Positions 1 through 8,390 of a stretch of DNA of 64,000 bases are shown one piece after another. Location: positions 1,798,001-1,862,000 of the forward strand of contig OZ244933.1 of assembly GCA_965222065.1 (NCBI GenBank), read 5' to 3'. The notes under the pieces were generated by a model. The model saw only the letters and a list, made by a program, of their open reading frames with translations. It was not told the origin of the DNA and ran no database searches. Source of the DNA: GM7GCV1 sp965222065. GTDB lineage: Bacteria; Pseudomonadota; Gammaproteobacteria; Pseudomonadales; GM7GCV1. A program made the translations under genes and the position numbers. How positions within the stretch are numbered: position 1 is the stretch's first letter; every line of letters starts with the position of its first letter.

Positions 1-168
1 CGCGACGTGCCCGACCATACCAAGGAAGATTTTGTGCTGTTGTCCGGGACGAAAGTGCGGGAAATGTTGGGACAAGGCATTGCACCACCACCGGAGTTTT
101 CGCGCCCGGAAGTTGCCCAAATCCTTATGGATTATTACCAGGCAATGGACGCTTCCCAGGACGGCTAG
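1..168 (+). CDS. sat: Sulfate adenylyltransferase (ATP sulfurylase), C-terminal 55 residues
   Basis: Only the 3' end lies in the window; the frame is open from base 1 to the TAG at 166-168. The residues include the stretch LLSGTKVREML, an acidic/proline segment (APPPEFSRPEV) and a final LMDYYQ, the usual end of the single-chain bacterial Sat enzyme that makes adenosine 5'-phosphosulfate from ATP and sulfate. A strong hairpin follows 16 bases after the stop, so this is the last gene of its transcript. The identification rests on the conserved tail only; the catalytic HxxH motif is outside the window. Confidence 0.85.
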   Translation, partial: RDVPDHTKEDFVLLSGTKVREMLGQGIAPPPEFSRPEVAQILMDYYQAMDASQDG

Positions 169-184
169 ACATTCCTTCGGACAT

Positions 185-216
185 AAAAAAGGGGCTTCAG
201 AAAGCCCCTTTTTTAT
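185..216. terminator. Bidirectional Rho-independent terminator between sat and sdhD
   Basis: The stem GGGGCTT/AAGCCCC with a 4-base loop is preceded by six A and followed by six T, so it can stop transcription from both strands. It closes sat on the plus strand and sdhCD on the minus strand, which shows that sdhAB do not follow sdhD in the same transcript. Confidence 0.85.
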
Positions 217-236
217 GCGGTTTTTTTATTTCTGGC

Positions 237-563
237 TTAATAAATCAGCAAAAGGGCAGTAATAAAATAAACCATGGTGACCAGTACACCAAAACCGGTG
301 AATATCCAGTTGGGCAAACTGATTTTTTGAGCGTAGTCACCGGCGATCTGCCAGCCGGCGAGTATCGAATTCAGGCTGGCAAAAATCAGGGTGATGGTCA
401 GGTAGACTTTAAACCATGTCTGTGCGAGCAGTGCGGACAGTGCTTCGTAAGATAGTTCGCTAAGCATGGCAGTTGCCAGCACGGCAATAAATACCAGTAT
501 GACGATGTTGGAGAAGCGCTGGAAAATCCACTGCTGTACGCCATTTCCTCTTTCTAGGCCCAT
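237..563 (-). CDS. sdhD: Succinate dehydrogenase membrane anchor subunit, lacking the haem-ligand histidine
   Basis: A 108-residue protein with three hydrophobic helices, matching E. coli SdhD over its length: VQQWIFQRF corresponds to VHDFILVRA, and the third block keeps the WQ and DY pair (D76, Y77, equivalent to the quinone-site D82/Y83). The residue aligned with haem ligand His71 is Asn65, and the whole protein contains no histidine. It overlaps the 3' end of sdhC by 10 bases. A terminator follows directly, so the catalytic subunits SdhA and SdhB must be encoded elsewhere. Family assignment is firm; the haem loss is read directly from the sequence. Confidence 0.88.
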   Translation of the reverse strand: MGLERGNGVQQWIFQRFSNIVILVFIAVLATAMLSELSYEALSALLAQTWFKVYLTITLIFASLNSILAGWQIAGDYAQKISLPNWIFTGFGVLVTMVYFITALLLIY

Positions 564-934
564 ATGACAACCCCCATAAAGATACCGATGACAACTCCCA
601 GGGAGAGTGCAGTCCAGGAAATAAATTTGCCACCTTCCAGGGATTCAAAAAAGCCCATCTCCTGAATCAGGTGTTTAACTGTGCCCATAAAATAGTAGCC
701 TGTGGCTGTAGAAAGCCCCCAGGCAACAAACTGGACAAGAAAATTGGTGCTCAGGAGTTCGGCGACGGTTAAAAAGTTCTCTTCAGACTGGAGTGCATAA
801 CCGGCAGTAAACAGCAGAAAGCCGAAACCCACCCAGAGAATCACAGCGCAAACGCGATGCATGATGGATGCGATGGCCGTAATCGGGAAGCTGATAGAGA
901 GCAAGTTCAGATTAACAGGTCTTGCTTTGTTCAT
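554..934 (-). CDS. sdhC: Succinate dehydrogenase cytochrome b556-type subunit, lacking the haem-ligand histidine
   Basis: The start at 934 gives 126 residues beginning MNKARPVNLNL, like other SdhC proteins; the frame runs further upstream but without family similarity. The N-terminal signature FPITAIASIMHR is intact, including Ser23 and Arg27, equivalent to the quinone-site Ser27/Arg31 of E. coli. Three membrane helices are evident. The haem b ligand His84 (AYHVVVGIRH in E. coli) is replaced by tyrosine (GYYFMGTVKH, Tyr81), while the later His88 is kept. First gene of a two-gene sdhCD unit, overlapping sdhD. Together with the His-free SdhD this suggests an anchor that binds no haem or binds it differently. 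Confidence 0.88.
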   Translation of the reverse strand: MNKARPVNLNLLSISFPITAIASIMHRVCAVILWVGFGFLLFTAGYALQSEENFLTVAELLSTNFLVQFVAWGLSTATGYYFMGTVKHLIQEMGFFESLEGGKFISWTALSLGVVIGIFMGVVIWA

Positions 935-1105
935 AGATGAAATATCCGCTTGGAATCTCTTGTTGATTTCGAAGGCGAAGCAGTTTTTGAACCAGTTGAA
1001 ATGTAAACAAAAAACCAACTGCTACAAAGACTTAAGGGCGTTTCGCGGCCGTGCAGTATAAAAGCCAGAGAGGTCAAAATCCAATATTTCCTGAGATTAG
1101 ACAGG

Positions 1106-1879
1106 ATGCCATGGGTTATGCTTTGCGCTCTTTCACTGATAGATGAAACGTTTTTCTCGCTAACCTTGATTATCTGGACACTCGCTACAGGAAACGAAGC
1201 CGGGCTGGATCAACGCCTGATCCAGCTTGCCAGTGGCATTCTGTCTGAAGAAGAACGATTGCGTGCCCGGCGTTTTCAATTTGACGCGGATCGCAATCGC
1301 TTTCTCCTTGCGCATGCCCTCTGTCGTCTCATGCTTTCTTCGCAGGGAGAGTATGAGCCGGCATTCTGGCAATTTGATCGCGAAATACAGGGGCGTCCTT
1401 ATGTGACAAACTCTATATCGCCACTGGATTTTAATTTAAGCCATACCCGCGGTATGGTTGGTTGTGCGTTATCAACGAGTGGGCGGGTTGGCTTTGACCT
1501 GGAGCACAGGCTTCGCGCGGTAAATATTTCCCGTCTGGCAGAGAAAAAGTTTGCGGCAAAGGAAACAGAAGATGTGCTCGCTCTCTCCGATAAGGAACAG
1601 CGAGACCAGTTCTTTCGCTACTGGACATTAAAAGAGGCGTATATCAAGGTGACCGGCAGAGGGCTTCGCGAGGCCCTGGATAGTTTTTGTTTTGATTTAA
1701 CCAGTGCCCATCCCAGATGCCAACTGGGCGATCAAAATTCGAACCGCTACAGTTTTGGCCTGTTTTCAGCAAGTCAGGAACACCAGGCAGCCTGGGCTTT
1801 GGAAGCAAGGGAAAAACAAATTCTCCTGCCCGAGATACATAACCTGAGCCTAAAGGAATTTCAGGAAATGCTTTTATGA
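1106..1879 (+). CDS. Sfp-type 4'-phosphopantetheinyl transferase
   Basis: A 257-residue enzyme expected to move the phosphopantetheine arm of CoA onto carrier-protein domains. Family motifs are all present: FNLSHTRG at 109-116, the magnesium motif GFDLE at 129-133, and WTLKEAYIK at 173-181 (WxxKExxxK). Length and two-part layout fit the Sfp/AcpS-like group rather than the short AcpS. The start could be the ATG at 1106 or the one four codons later; the N-terminal 25 residues are hydrophobic and poorly conserved. Its stop overlaps the next gene by four bases (ATGA), indicating translational coupling. No polyketide or peptide synthetase is nearby, so the carrier substrate is unknown. Confidence 0.88.
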   Translation: MPWVMLCALSLIDETFFSLTLIIWTLATGNEAGLDQRLIQLASGILSEEERLRARRFQFDADRNRFLLAHALCRLMLSSQGEYEPAFWQFDREIQGRPYVTNSISPLDFNLSHTRGMVGCALSTSGRVGFDLEHRLRAVNISRLAEKKFAAKETEDVLALSDKEQRDQFFRYWTLKEAYIKVTGRGLREALDSFCFDLTSAHPRCQLGDQNSNRYSFGLFSASQEHQAAWALEAREKQILLPEIHNLSLKEFQEMLL

Positions 1880-2256
1880 AAAAAGCGGCTTTACATATGA
1901 CTCTGGTCCTATTGTATGCGCTGCTTTTGACCTGGCTTTCGCTTATGCCTGGCAGCGACTACGAAACCTGGTTCTCTCATGCCGACAAGCTTTTACATGT
2001 TGGGGCGTATGCGGTCTTTGCCCTGATATGTGCTCCGCTGTGGTGGCGCTCGGGAGGCTCATTGCGTGCAACACTCTCCATCCTGGTACTGGTTTGTCTA
2101 TTTAGTGGGGCAATAGAGCTGGGTCAGGCCCTGGTGCCGAATCGTGAACCCTCATGGCTCGATATGCTTGCCAATAGCCTGGGCCTGATTATTGGTTGGC
2201 AGGTTTCCAATGGCGTAAAAAAAGCCCGCAAATTGCGGGCCTTTATCACTGATTAA
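1876..2256 (+). CDS. VanZ-like small membrane protein
   Basis: A 126-residue protein with four predicted membrane helices. It carries the features of the VanZ-like family: a DKLLH motif after the first helix, an acidic/glutamine ELGQ segment and a later S-x-x-D-x-x-AN-x-x-G block. Members of the family are of unknown biochemical function in Gram-negative bacteria. It overlaps the phosphopantetheinyl transferase gene by four bases and probably shares its transcript. The last codons contain the hairpin that terminates the convergent ppa gene. Confidence 0.8.
   Translation: MKKAALHMTLVLLYALLLTWLSLMPGSDYETWFSHADKLLHVGAYAVFALICAPLWWRSGGSLRATLSILVLVCLFSGAIELGQALVPNREPSWLDMLANSLGLIIGWQVSNGVKKARKLRAFITD
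2219..2250 (-). terminator. Terminator of ppa, inside the end of the VanZ-like gene
   Basis: On the minus strand the stem GCCCGCAA/TTGCGGGC is followed by seven T. It lies just after the ppa stop and overlaps the final codons of the convergent gene. On the plus strand the T tract is short, so its main role is for ppa. Confidence 0.7.
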
Positions 2257-2261
2257 CAAGA

Positions 2262-2795
2262 TTAGTTGTTGGCTTCGTAGCGCTCAACCGCCTCCTGTAT
2301 CAACTGCTTGGCTTCGGCAGCATCGCCCCAGCGTTCAATTTTTACCCATTTATCGCTCTCAAGATCTTTGTAGTGGGCAAAGAAATGTTCAACCTGGTGC
2401 AGAGTAATCTCCGGCAGGTCGGAGTGATTGATGACTTTTTCGTAGCGGCGGGTCAGCTTGGTACTGGGTACAGCAAGGATTTTTTCATCATGACCGGCCT
2501 CATCACTCATGATTAACACCCCAATAGGTTTACAGTTCAGGACTGCACCAGGCGCGATGGCGCGGGTACTGGCGACCAGTACGTCGATCGGGTCACCATC
2601 GTCAGAAAGCGTGTGTGGAACAAACCCGTAATTGCCCGGGTAACGCATTGGGGTGTAAAGATAACGATCGACAAACAGCGCGCCCGACTCCTTGTCCATT
2701 TCATATTTAATCGGCTCACCGCCAGTTGGAACTTCGATAATAACGTTAATGTCTTCAGGGGCGTTTTTTCCCGCAGGAATAGCGTCGATTCTCAT
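2262..2795 (-). CDS. ppa: Soluble inorganic pyrophosphatase (family I)
   Basis: A 177-residue cytoplasmic enzyme that hydrolyses pyrophosphate to phosphate. The E. coli catalytic set can be followed with an offset of one: Glu21, Lys30, Arg44, Tyr56, the signature DDGDPIDVL containing Asp66, Asp68 and Asp71, and Asp103/Lys105. Length matches the prokaryotic family (about 175). It is followed on the same strand by the membrane pyrophosphatase hppA upstream, so two unrelated pyrophosphatases sit side by side. Confidence 0.95.
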   Translation of the reverse strand: MRIDAIPAGKNAPEDINVIIEVPTGGEPIKYEMDKESGALFVDRYLYTPMRYPGNYGFVPHTLSDDGDPIDVLVASTRAIAPGAVLNCKPIGVLIMSDEAGHDEKILAVPSTKLTRRYEKVINHSDLPEITLHQVEHFFAHYKDLESDKWVKIERWGDAAEAKQLIQEAVERYEANN

Positions 2796-2901
2796 AAAAA
2801 TTTATACCAGGTTTAAAACGTGGGAGGGTGTAAAAAAGCGGCGCGTATTATCGGTGCACAGCACCACAGAATCAAGTTGACACCAAGCGCAACTAATCCC
2901 A

Positions 2902-2931
2902 TAAAAAAAGCCCGGATAAACCGGGCTTTTC
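2902..2931. terminator. Terminator downstream of hppA
   Basis: Stem AGCCCGG/CCGGGCT with loop ATAAA (plus strand), flanked by seven A on the left and four T on the right. On the minus strand it gives a stem followed by seven T, 25 bases after the hppA stop. Confidence 0.85.
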
Positions 2932-2955
2932 TGGCATCCTTGAAATTGCCCGGGC

Positions 2956-4941
2956 TTAGAGCAGGGGAGCAATCACCAGGCTAACAATTGCCATCACATT
3001 GATAAGAATGTTCATGGATGGGCCGGACGTATCTTTAAAGGGGTCGCCCACCGTGTCACCGACTACAGCGGCCGAGTGAGTCTCCGTCCCCTTGCCGCCG
3101 TAATTCCCTTTTTCAATATATTTTTTCGCATTGTCCCAGGCACCACCTGCATTGGCCATCATCAGGGCCATAAGTACGCAGCCCAGAAGCGCACCACCCA
3201 GCATCCCGCCAAGCGATTCAGCCCCCAGGGTGAAGCCAATAACCGGTGGTGCTGCGACAGCAATCATGCCTGGAAGCAACATTCGTCGCAGGGCCGCAGT
3301 CGTCGCAATATCCACGCATTTGGCGGTGTCCGGTTCGGCATTTCCTTCAAGCAGTCCGGGGATTTCCCGAAACTGCCGGCGGATTTCGTTAATCATATCA
3401 AACGCAGCATCACCCACTGCGGTCATCGTAATCGAGGCGATCAAAAACGGGATGGTTCCACCGATAAAGAGTCCCACAATCACACGGGGATTTGAAAGCT
3501 CCAGTGTGAACTCAGGATATTTGAGTTTCACTGTTGCCACAAAAGCAGCAATGATCGCCAGTGCAGCAAGCGCAGCTGCCCCGATGGCAAAACCCTTGCC
3601 TATCGCTGCTGTCGTATTGCCAAGTTCGTCGAGTGAGTCGGTAATTTCCCGGGTTTGCGGGCCCATACCACCCATCTCGGCAATACCGCCAGCGTTGTCG
3701 GCGACAGGGCCATAGGCATCAATAGCCATGGTAATACCCACTGTCGAGAGCATGCCTACCGCGGCAATGCCTACACCATAAAGACCGGCGAGAGACGTAG
3801 ACACAAAAATAATGGCTGCGATAAATAACACGGGCAGAACCACTGACTGCATACCGACGGAAAGACCGGTGATCATCACCGTTGCTGGCCCGGTTTCACC
3901 GGATCGGGCAATTTTTCGAACAGGTGCTCCGCCAGTGTAATACTCTGTGATCAGGCCAATCGCGATGCCGCCAATTGCACCGCTAAGCACGGCCCACCAT
4001 ATGTTAATGCCAAGGCCCAGGGACTGGATAAGAAAGTAGGCGGCCACAATAAACAGCACCGGTGCACCGAGTGTACCCGTTCTAAGTGCGGCGGCAGGAG
4101 CCGCGGCAGAGCGTAAGCGCACAACAATAATCATCAAAATAGAGGAAACCAGGCCAATGCTTGCCAGCCCCAGGGGCAGAAACATCATGGCCTCGCGTTC
4201 AGCCAGGCCCAGCATGGTGGCGGCGATGGCAATACTGGCAATCATGGAGCCACAGTAGGATTCAAAAATATCAGAGCCCATTCCTGCCACGTCGCCGACA
4301 TTGTCGCCGACGTTATCGGCAATAACTCCGGGGTTACGTGGATCGTCTTCAGGGATACCGGCTTCTACTTTCCCTACGAGGTCGGCACCGACATCAGCAC
4401 TTTTGGTAAAAATACCGCCGCCGACCCGTGAAAACAGGGCGACACAGGAAGCACCCATGCCGAAACCTTCCAGAGAATGGGCGTCGCCACCAAGATACCA
4501 AAACAGGCCGCCAAGCCCGATCAGGCCCAGAGCAGCAACACAGAGCCCCATAATAGAACCGCCAAAAAAGGCGACACTAAGGGCAGATGCGGCACCTTGC
4601 TGACTGGCGGCTGTGGCCGTGCGCACATTGGCCTTGGTTGCTGAGTACATACCCAGCCAGCCGGCAATAGACGAGGATAGCGCCCCGACAATGACCGCAA
4701 TGGCCGTATTTTGGCCAAGGGCCAACCAGGTAATAATGGTTAAAACCAACAGAAATACAGAGAGCATCTTGTATTCGCGCTTCATAAATACCATGGCGCC
4801 AAGATGAATCTGATCGGCTATTTTTTTTATTTTGTCTTCGCCTTCAGGATGGCGAGTGACGAGAAAGTAAAGAATATAGGCACAAACGAGTCCGACAATG
4901 CCAACCAATGGTGGCAATCCCGTAGGCAACGAATCAATCAT
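2956..4941 (-). CDS. hppA: Membrane-bound ion-translocating pyrophosphatase
   Basis: A 661-residue integral membrane protein with about 15-16 helices, which couples pyrophosphate hydrolysis to pumping of H+ or Na+ across the inner membrane. Seen: the substrate-binding loop DVGADLVGKVE at 183-193, the acidic DNVGDNVGD repeat at 209-217, and GNTTAAIGKG at 441-450. Alanine in the last motif is the state found in potassium-dependent enzymes; potassium-independent ones have lysine there. The ion pumped cannot be decided by eye. It has its own terminator and lies between dxs and ppa on the same strand. In a salt-loving cell it could supply ion gradient from biosynthetic pyrophosphate. Confidence 0.93.
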   Translation of the reverse strand: MIDSLPTGLPPLVGIVGLVCAYILYFLVTRHPEGEDKIKKIADQIHLGAMVFMKREYKMLSVFLLVLTIITWLALGQNTAIAVIVGALSSSIAGWLGMYSATKANVRTATAASQQGAASALSVAFFGGSIMGLCVAALGLIGLGGLFWYLGGDAHSLEGFGMGASCVALFSRVGGGIFTKSADVGADLVGKVEAGIPEDDPRNPGVIADNVGDNVGDVAGMGSDIFESYCGSMIASIAIAATMLGLAEREAMMFLPLGLASIGLVSSILMIIVVRLRSAAAPAAALRTGTLGAPVLFIVAAYFLIQSLGLGINIWWAVLSGAIGGIAIGLITEYYTGGAPVRKIARSGETGPATVMITGLSVGMQSVVLPVLFIAAIIFVSTSLAGLYGVGIAAVGMLSTVGITMAIDAYGPVADNAGGIAEMGGMGPQTREITDSLDELGNTTAAIGKGFAIGAAALAALAIIAAFVATVKLKYPEFTLELSNPRVIVGLFIGGTIPFLIASITMTAVGDAAFDMINEIRRQFREIPGLLEGNAEPDTAKCVDIATTAALRRMLLPGMIAVAAPPVIGFTLGAESLGGMLGGALLGCVLMALMMANAGGAWDNAKKYIEKGNYGGKGTETHSAAVVGDTVGDPFKDTSGPSMNILINVMAIVSLVIAPLL

Positions 4942-5123
4942 GAATTTCCCCTCTAACAGCGATTAACCAAATGAAATCGCGAAATACATTTCAATTGTGA
5001 TGCGCTCCAATATCCCGACTGTTCTTGATTGATGGGCTTATCGTTGAGAGCACAACCACAGTATTAGCTGTAATCTCAACCATGTCCAGTCTTGCGCGCA
5101 AATAGGCTTGTTGAGGGGGAGTG

Positions 5124-7040
5124 TTAAATGATTTTTTGAAGAGTCTGTATGATTTTTTCGGTGGAAAGACCCGCCTGATCAAGCAGATCATTGCGTGACG
5201 CCTGATCCTGGAAATGATCGGGAAGTCCCAGGGTGATGACAGGTGTACGTATACCGGCCCGGCTACAAAACTCCAGTACTGCTGAGCCTGCACCGCCGGC
5301 AATCACATTTTCTTCCAGGGTCACCAGATAGTCGTGGGAATCAGCCAGCTCAGCGATCAGTTTTTCATCAACGGGTTTGGCAAAACGCATGTCGGCCACT
5401 GTTGCCCCGGTTTGCCGGGCCGCTTCCAGGCAGGCCTGCAAGATGGTTCCAAATGCCAGCAGAGCCACTTTCTTGCCCTTTACAACAACCTGTCCCCGGC
5501 CAGTGGTAAGTGCTGTCATGGCTTCATTAATGGGCGTATTGGGCCCTGTCCCCCTGGGGTATCGAACGGCTGCCGGACCCTGGTACATATAGGCTGTGTA
5601 GAGCGCCTGTCGGGTTTCGTTTTCGTCCGAGGGTGTGAGTACCAGCATGTTGGGAATACATCTCAGGAAGCTGATATCGAAAGCCCCCGCATGGGTTGCC
5701 CCGTCTTCGCCAACAGGGCCCGCACGATCCAGCGCAAAGGTGACATCCAGGTTTTGCAGGGCGACGTCATGAATCAGTTGATCATAGCCCCGTTGCAGAA
5801 AGGTCGAATAAATAGCAACGACAGGTTTCAGACCTTCACAAGCCAAACCGGCCCCAAGGGTGACAGCATGCTGCTCGGCAATGCCCACATCATGATATCG
5901 GTCGGGATAATCAATAGAAAACTGAACCATTCCCGAGCCTTCGCGCATGGCCGGTGTGATGGCAATCAGCCGGTCATCCTGTGAGGCCATGTCACATAGC
6001 CACTGACCGAAAACATCCTGATATTTAGGGCCCTTTTTCTCCGGCTGCGCTTCTTCCGATCCCGGAGCCGGTAGTTCTTCAATAATTTTGTCCGGTACCT
6101 TTTCCGGCTCCAGCTTGCCCAGTGCATGGTACTTGATCGGGTCTTCCTCGGCCGCATCAAACCCCCTGCCTTTCTGGGTAATCAGGTGCAGCAGGACGGG
6201 TTCGTTAAGGGTTTTCAGGTTGCTCAGGGTTTCCAGCAACAAATCCATGTCGTGACCATCCAGTGGGCCAATGTAATTGTAGCCGAGCTCTTCAAACAGG
6301 GTGCCGGGAGAAACCAGCCCTTTCATATGTTCTTCGGTTCGGCGAACAAACTCGGAAGCCGGCGGAACATGCGAGAGCACCTTTTGCCCTTCACGCCGGA
6401 TAGAGTTATACAGTTTACTGGCCCAGATTTTGGAAAAATAGGTGGAAAGGCCGCCGACATTTTCCGAGATAGACATCTGGTTGTCGTTAAGTACAACCAG
6501 CATATCGGCATTGGTATGTGCTACATGGTTGAGCGCCTCAAACGCCATGCCGGCAGTCATGGCACCGTCGCCAATAACCGCTACATGCTTGCGAGACTCA
6601 CCCTTGTGCCTTGCAGCCAGCGCCATGCCCAGGGCAGCGCTGATGGATGTGCTGCTGTGGCCAACACCGAAGGTATCGTATTCACTTTCGGTGCGCTTGG
6701 GAAAACCGGACAGCCCGCCTTTTTGTCGAAGGCTAAATATTTTGTCCTTGCGACCAGTGAGTATCTTGTGTGGATAGGCCTGGTGACCAACGTCCCAAAC
6801 CAGTCGGTCATGGGGCGTGTCAAAGATGTAGTGCAATGCGACTGTCAGCTCGACCACACCCAGCCCGGCGCCAAAGTGCCCTCCGGTTTGGCCAACTACA
6901 TAGAGTAAATACTCGCGTAGCTCATCCGCCAGTTGCCCAAGCTCAGACTCCTCAAATTGACGCAGGTCAGCCGGGACACTTACCTGATCCAGCAGGGGAG
7001 TATCCGGACATTGTCGAGGAATTTCTGTAAAGGTTTTCAT
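5124..7040 (-). CDS. dxs: 1-deoxy-D-xylulose-5-phosphate synthase
   Basis: First enzyme of the non-mevalonate isoprenoid pathway, joining pyruvate and glyceraldehyde 3-phosphate with thiamine diphosphate. The start at 7040 (MKTFTEIP) gives 638 residues, the usual length; upstream in-frame codons overlap ispA antisense-free sequence but lack similarity. The thiamine-binding motif GDGAMTAG is at 157-164 with Asn185 following; VGHSSTSISAALGMA precedes it. The transketolase-type central and C-terminal domains are complete. Third gene of the xseB-ispA-dxs unit, 31 bases after ispA. Confidence 0.95.
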   Translation of the reverse strand: MKTFTEIPRQCPDTPLLDQVSVPADLRQFEESELGQLADELREYLLYVVGQTGGHFGAGLGVVELTVALHYIFDTPHDRLVWDVGHQAYPHKILTGRKDKIFSLRQKGGLSGFPKRTESEYDTFGVGHSSTSISAALGMALAARHKGESRKHVAVIGDGAMTAGMAFEALNHVAHTNADMLVVLNDNQMSISENVGGLSTYFSKIWASKLYNSIRREGQKVLSHVPPASEFVRRTEEHMKGLVSPGTLFEELGYNYIGPLDGHDMDLLLETLSNLKTLNEPVLLHLITQKGRGFDAAEEDPIKYHALGKLEPEKVPDKIIEELPAPGSEEAQPEKKGPKYQDVFGQWLCDMASQDDRLIAITPAMREGSGMVQFSIDYPDRYHDVGIAEQHAVTLGAGLACEGLKPVVAIYSTFLQRGYDQLIHDVALQNLDVTFALDRAGPVGEDGATHAGAFDISFLRCIPNMLVLTPSDENETRQALYTAYMYQGPAAVRYPRGTGPNTPINEAMTALTTGRGQVVVKGKKVALLAFGTILQACLEAARQTGATVADMRFAKPVDEKLIAELADSHDYLVTLEENVIAGGAGSAVLEFCSRAGIRTPVITLGLPDHFQDQASRNDLLDQAGLSTEKIIQTLQKII

Positions 7041-7071
7041 GAGGGCGGGGATTCTACATGAAGCAGATAAA

Positions 7072-7974
7072 TTAGTGGCTTCTCTCGATGATGTAATCGG
7101 CAAGTAATCCGAGGTACGAGCTACTTGGGAAGGCCGCCAGAGACCCCCGGGCGATAGAGTGAGCCTCGAGAAGCTTTTCCCTGGCGCCATCCAGACCCAG
7201 TATGGAAACATAATTAGGCTTGTCGCGCAGGGCGTCAGCACCCTGTTGTTTTCCTAGAGTCTGGGTGTCGGCAGTGCAATCGAGAATATCGTCCTGAATC
7301 TGGAATGCCAACCCGATATTTTCAGCATAGTTTCTTAAAGCGGCCAACTGGTTTTTATCTTCACAGCCAGCGGCTGTAGCGCCCATGAGAACACTGGCGC
7401 GGATGAGTGCTCCCGTTTTCATGGCATGCATATGCATTAATCCGTTTAAATCCAGTTGCTCACCTACTGCCTGGAGGTCAATCATTTGTCCACCTGCCAT
7501 CCCTTTGGCGCCAGCACCTTCGGCAAGTAGTTGAACCAGGGCAATTTTTTGGTTGGCTTTGATATTTTTTGCTGTGGTCAGGGTTTCGAACGCCAGTGCT
7601 TGCAGGGCATCGCCGGCAAGAATGGCTGTGGCCTCATCAAACTTTTTGTGAACAGTCGGGTTGCCGCGTCGGAGGTCGTCATCGTCCATCGCCGGAAGAT
7701 CATCGTGAACCAGGGAATACGCATGAATCATTTCCAGGGCGCAGGCAGTGGTCAGAATGTCATCGTTTTCCAATGCGAATTCATCGAATATTCGAGCGGT
7801 GGCAAAACAGAGCATGGGGCGAATGCGTTTTCCACCGTTGAGCGTCGCATAGCTCATGGCCTGGAGAAGGCGATCGCCATAGGGCGATGGCCCGGAGGTC
7901 AACAGCTGCGTGAGGTTTGTATCGACTCGTTGAATGACGGAGTGGCTGAACGCCTCCAGGCTGGATTGAATCAT
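7072..7974 (-). CDS. ispA: Farnesyl diphosphate synthase (geranyltranstransferase)
   Basis: Condenses isopentenyl diphosphate with dimethylallyl and geranyl diphosphates. The start at 7974 overlaps the xseB stop (ATGA) and gives 300 residues, matching the family; the longer open frame is an extension through xseB. The first aspartate-rich motif is DDLPAMDDDD (91-100), the second QIQDDILD near residue 235. The genes xseB, ispA and dxs form the classical gammaproteobacterial operon, so translation is probably coupled. Confidence 0.95.
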   Translation of the reverse strand: MIQSSLEAFSHSVIQRVDTNLTQLLTSGPSPYGDRLLQAMSYATLNGGKRIRPMLCFATARIFDEFALENDDILTTACALEMIHAYSLVHDDLPAMDDDDLRRGNPTVHKKFDEATAILAGDALQALAFETLTTAKNIKANQKIALVQLLAEGAGAKGMAGGQMIDLQAVGEQLDLNGLMHMHAMKTGALIRASVLMGATAAGCEDKNQLAALRNYAENIGLAFQIQDDILDCTADTQTLGKQQGADALRDKPNYVSILGLDGAREKLLEAHSIARGSLAAFPSSSYLGLLADYIIERSH

Positions 7975-8249
7975 TCGTCCGAACTGGGGGGATCCGCAGA
8001 AAGAGGCTCCTCCTTGGCTACTCCATTGGTTTCCATTAGAACATTGATGCGCTGTTGTGCGACATCCAGCGCCGACTGGCATTCACGGGTCAGCCTGATT
8101 CCCTGCTCATACGCTTGTAGCGACTGTTCGAGAGTCAGATCACCCTGTTCCAGTTCGGTGACTATTTGTTCCAGTTCGGCGAGCTTTTTTTCAAAATCAG
8201 GCAATCTGGAGGCTGTTTCGTTGCCGTTTTTTTCGGGAGTGTTTGCCAT
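7971..8249 (-). CDS. xseB: Exodeoxyribonuclease VII small subunit
   Basis: A 92-residue, charged, mostly helical protein with the family core FEKKLAELEQIVTELE and a following LEQSLQAYEQGI. It partners the large subunit XseA, which is not in this window, to degrade single-stranded DNA. First gene of the xseB-ispA-dxs operon, overlapping ispA by four bases. The C-terminal tail is acidic and variable as in relatives. Confidence 0.93.
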   Translation of the reverse strand: MANTPEKNGNETASRLPDFEKKLAELEQIVTELEQGDLTLEQSLQAYEQGIRLTRECQSALDVAQQRINVLMETNGVAKEEPLSADPPSSDE

Positions 8250-8356
8250 GTGTAAAGGTAAAGAGCATGTTGTCGCAAACCCTAAGTGAAAGGCTATTTT
8301 CGGTCAATCTGAAATTCGCACAATTGTCATCTGAATTTGGCTAAATGGCGTATGTA

Positions 8357-8384
8357 TTGACAGCAGACTGACATGGGTTAATAT
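8357..8384 (+). promoter_or_regulatory. Candidate sigma-70 promoter for a small RNA
   Basis: A perfect -35 hexamer TTGACA (8357-8362) is followed after 16 bases by TAATAT (8379-8384, four of six matches). No open reading frame with a start and ribosome site follows; instead a terminator lies about 180 bases downstream, so this would drive an untranslated transcript. Confidence 0.5.
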
Positions 8385-8390
8385 CGGCGA

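Noticed and set aside
6126..6908. 260-residue open frame opposite dxs
   Set aside because: No recognisable motif, and the minus strand carries a complete Dxs with all catalytic motifs.
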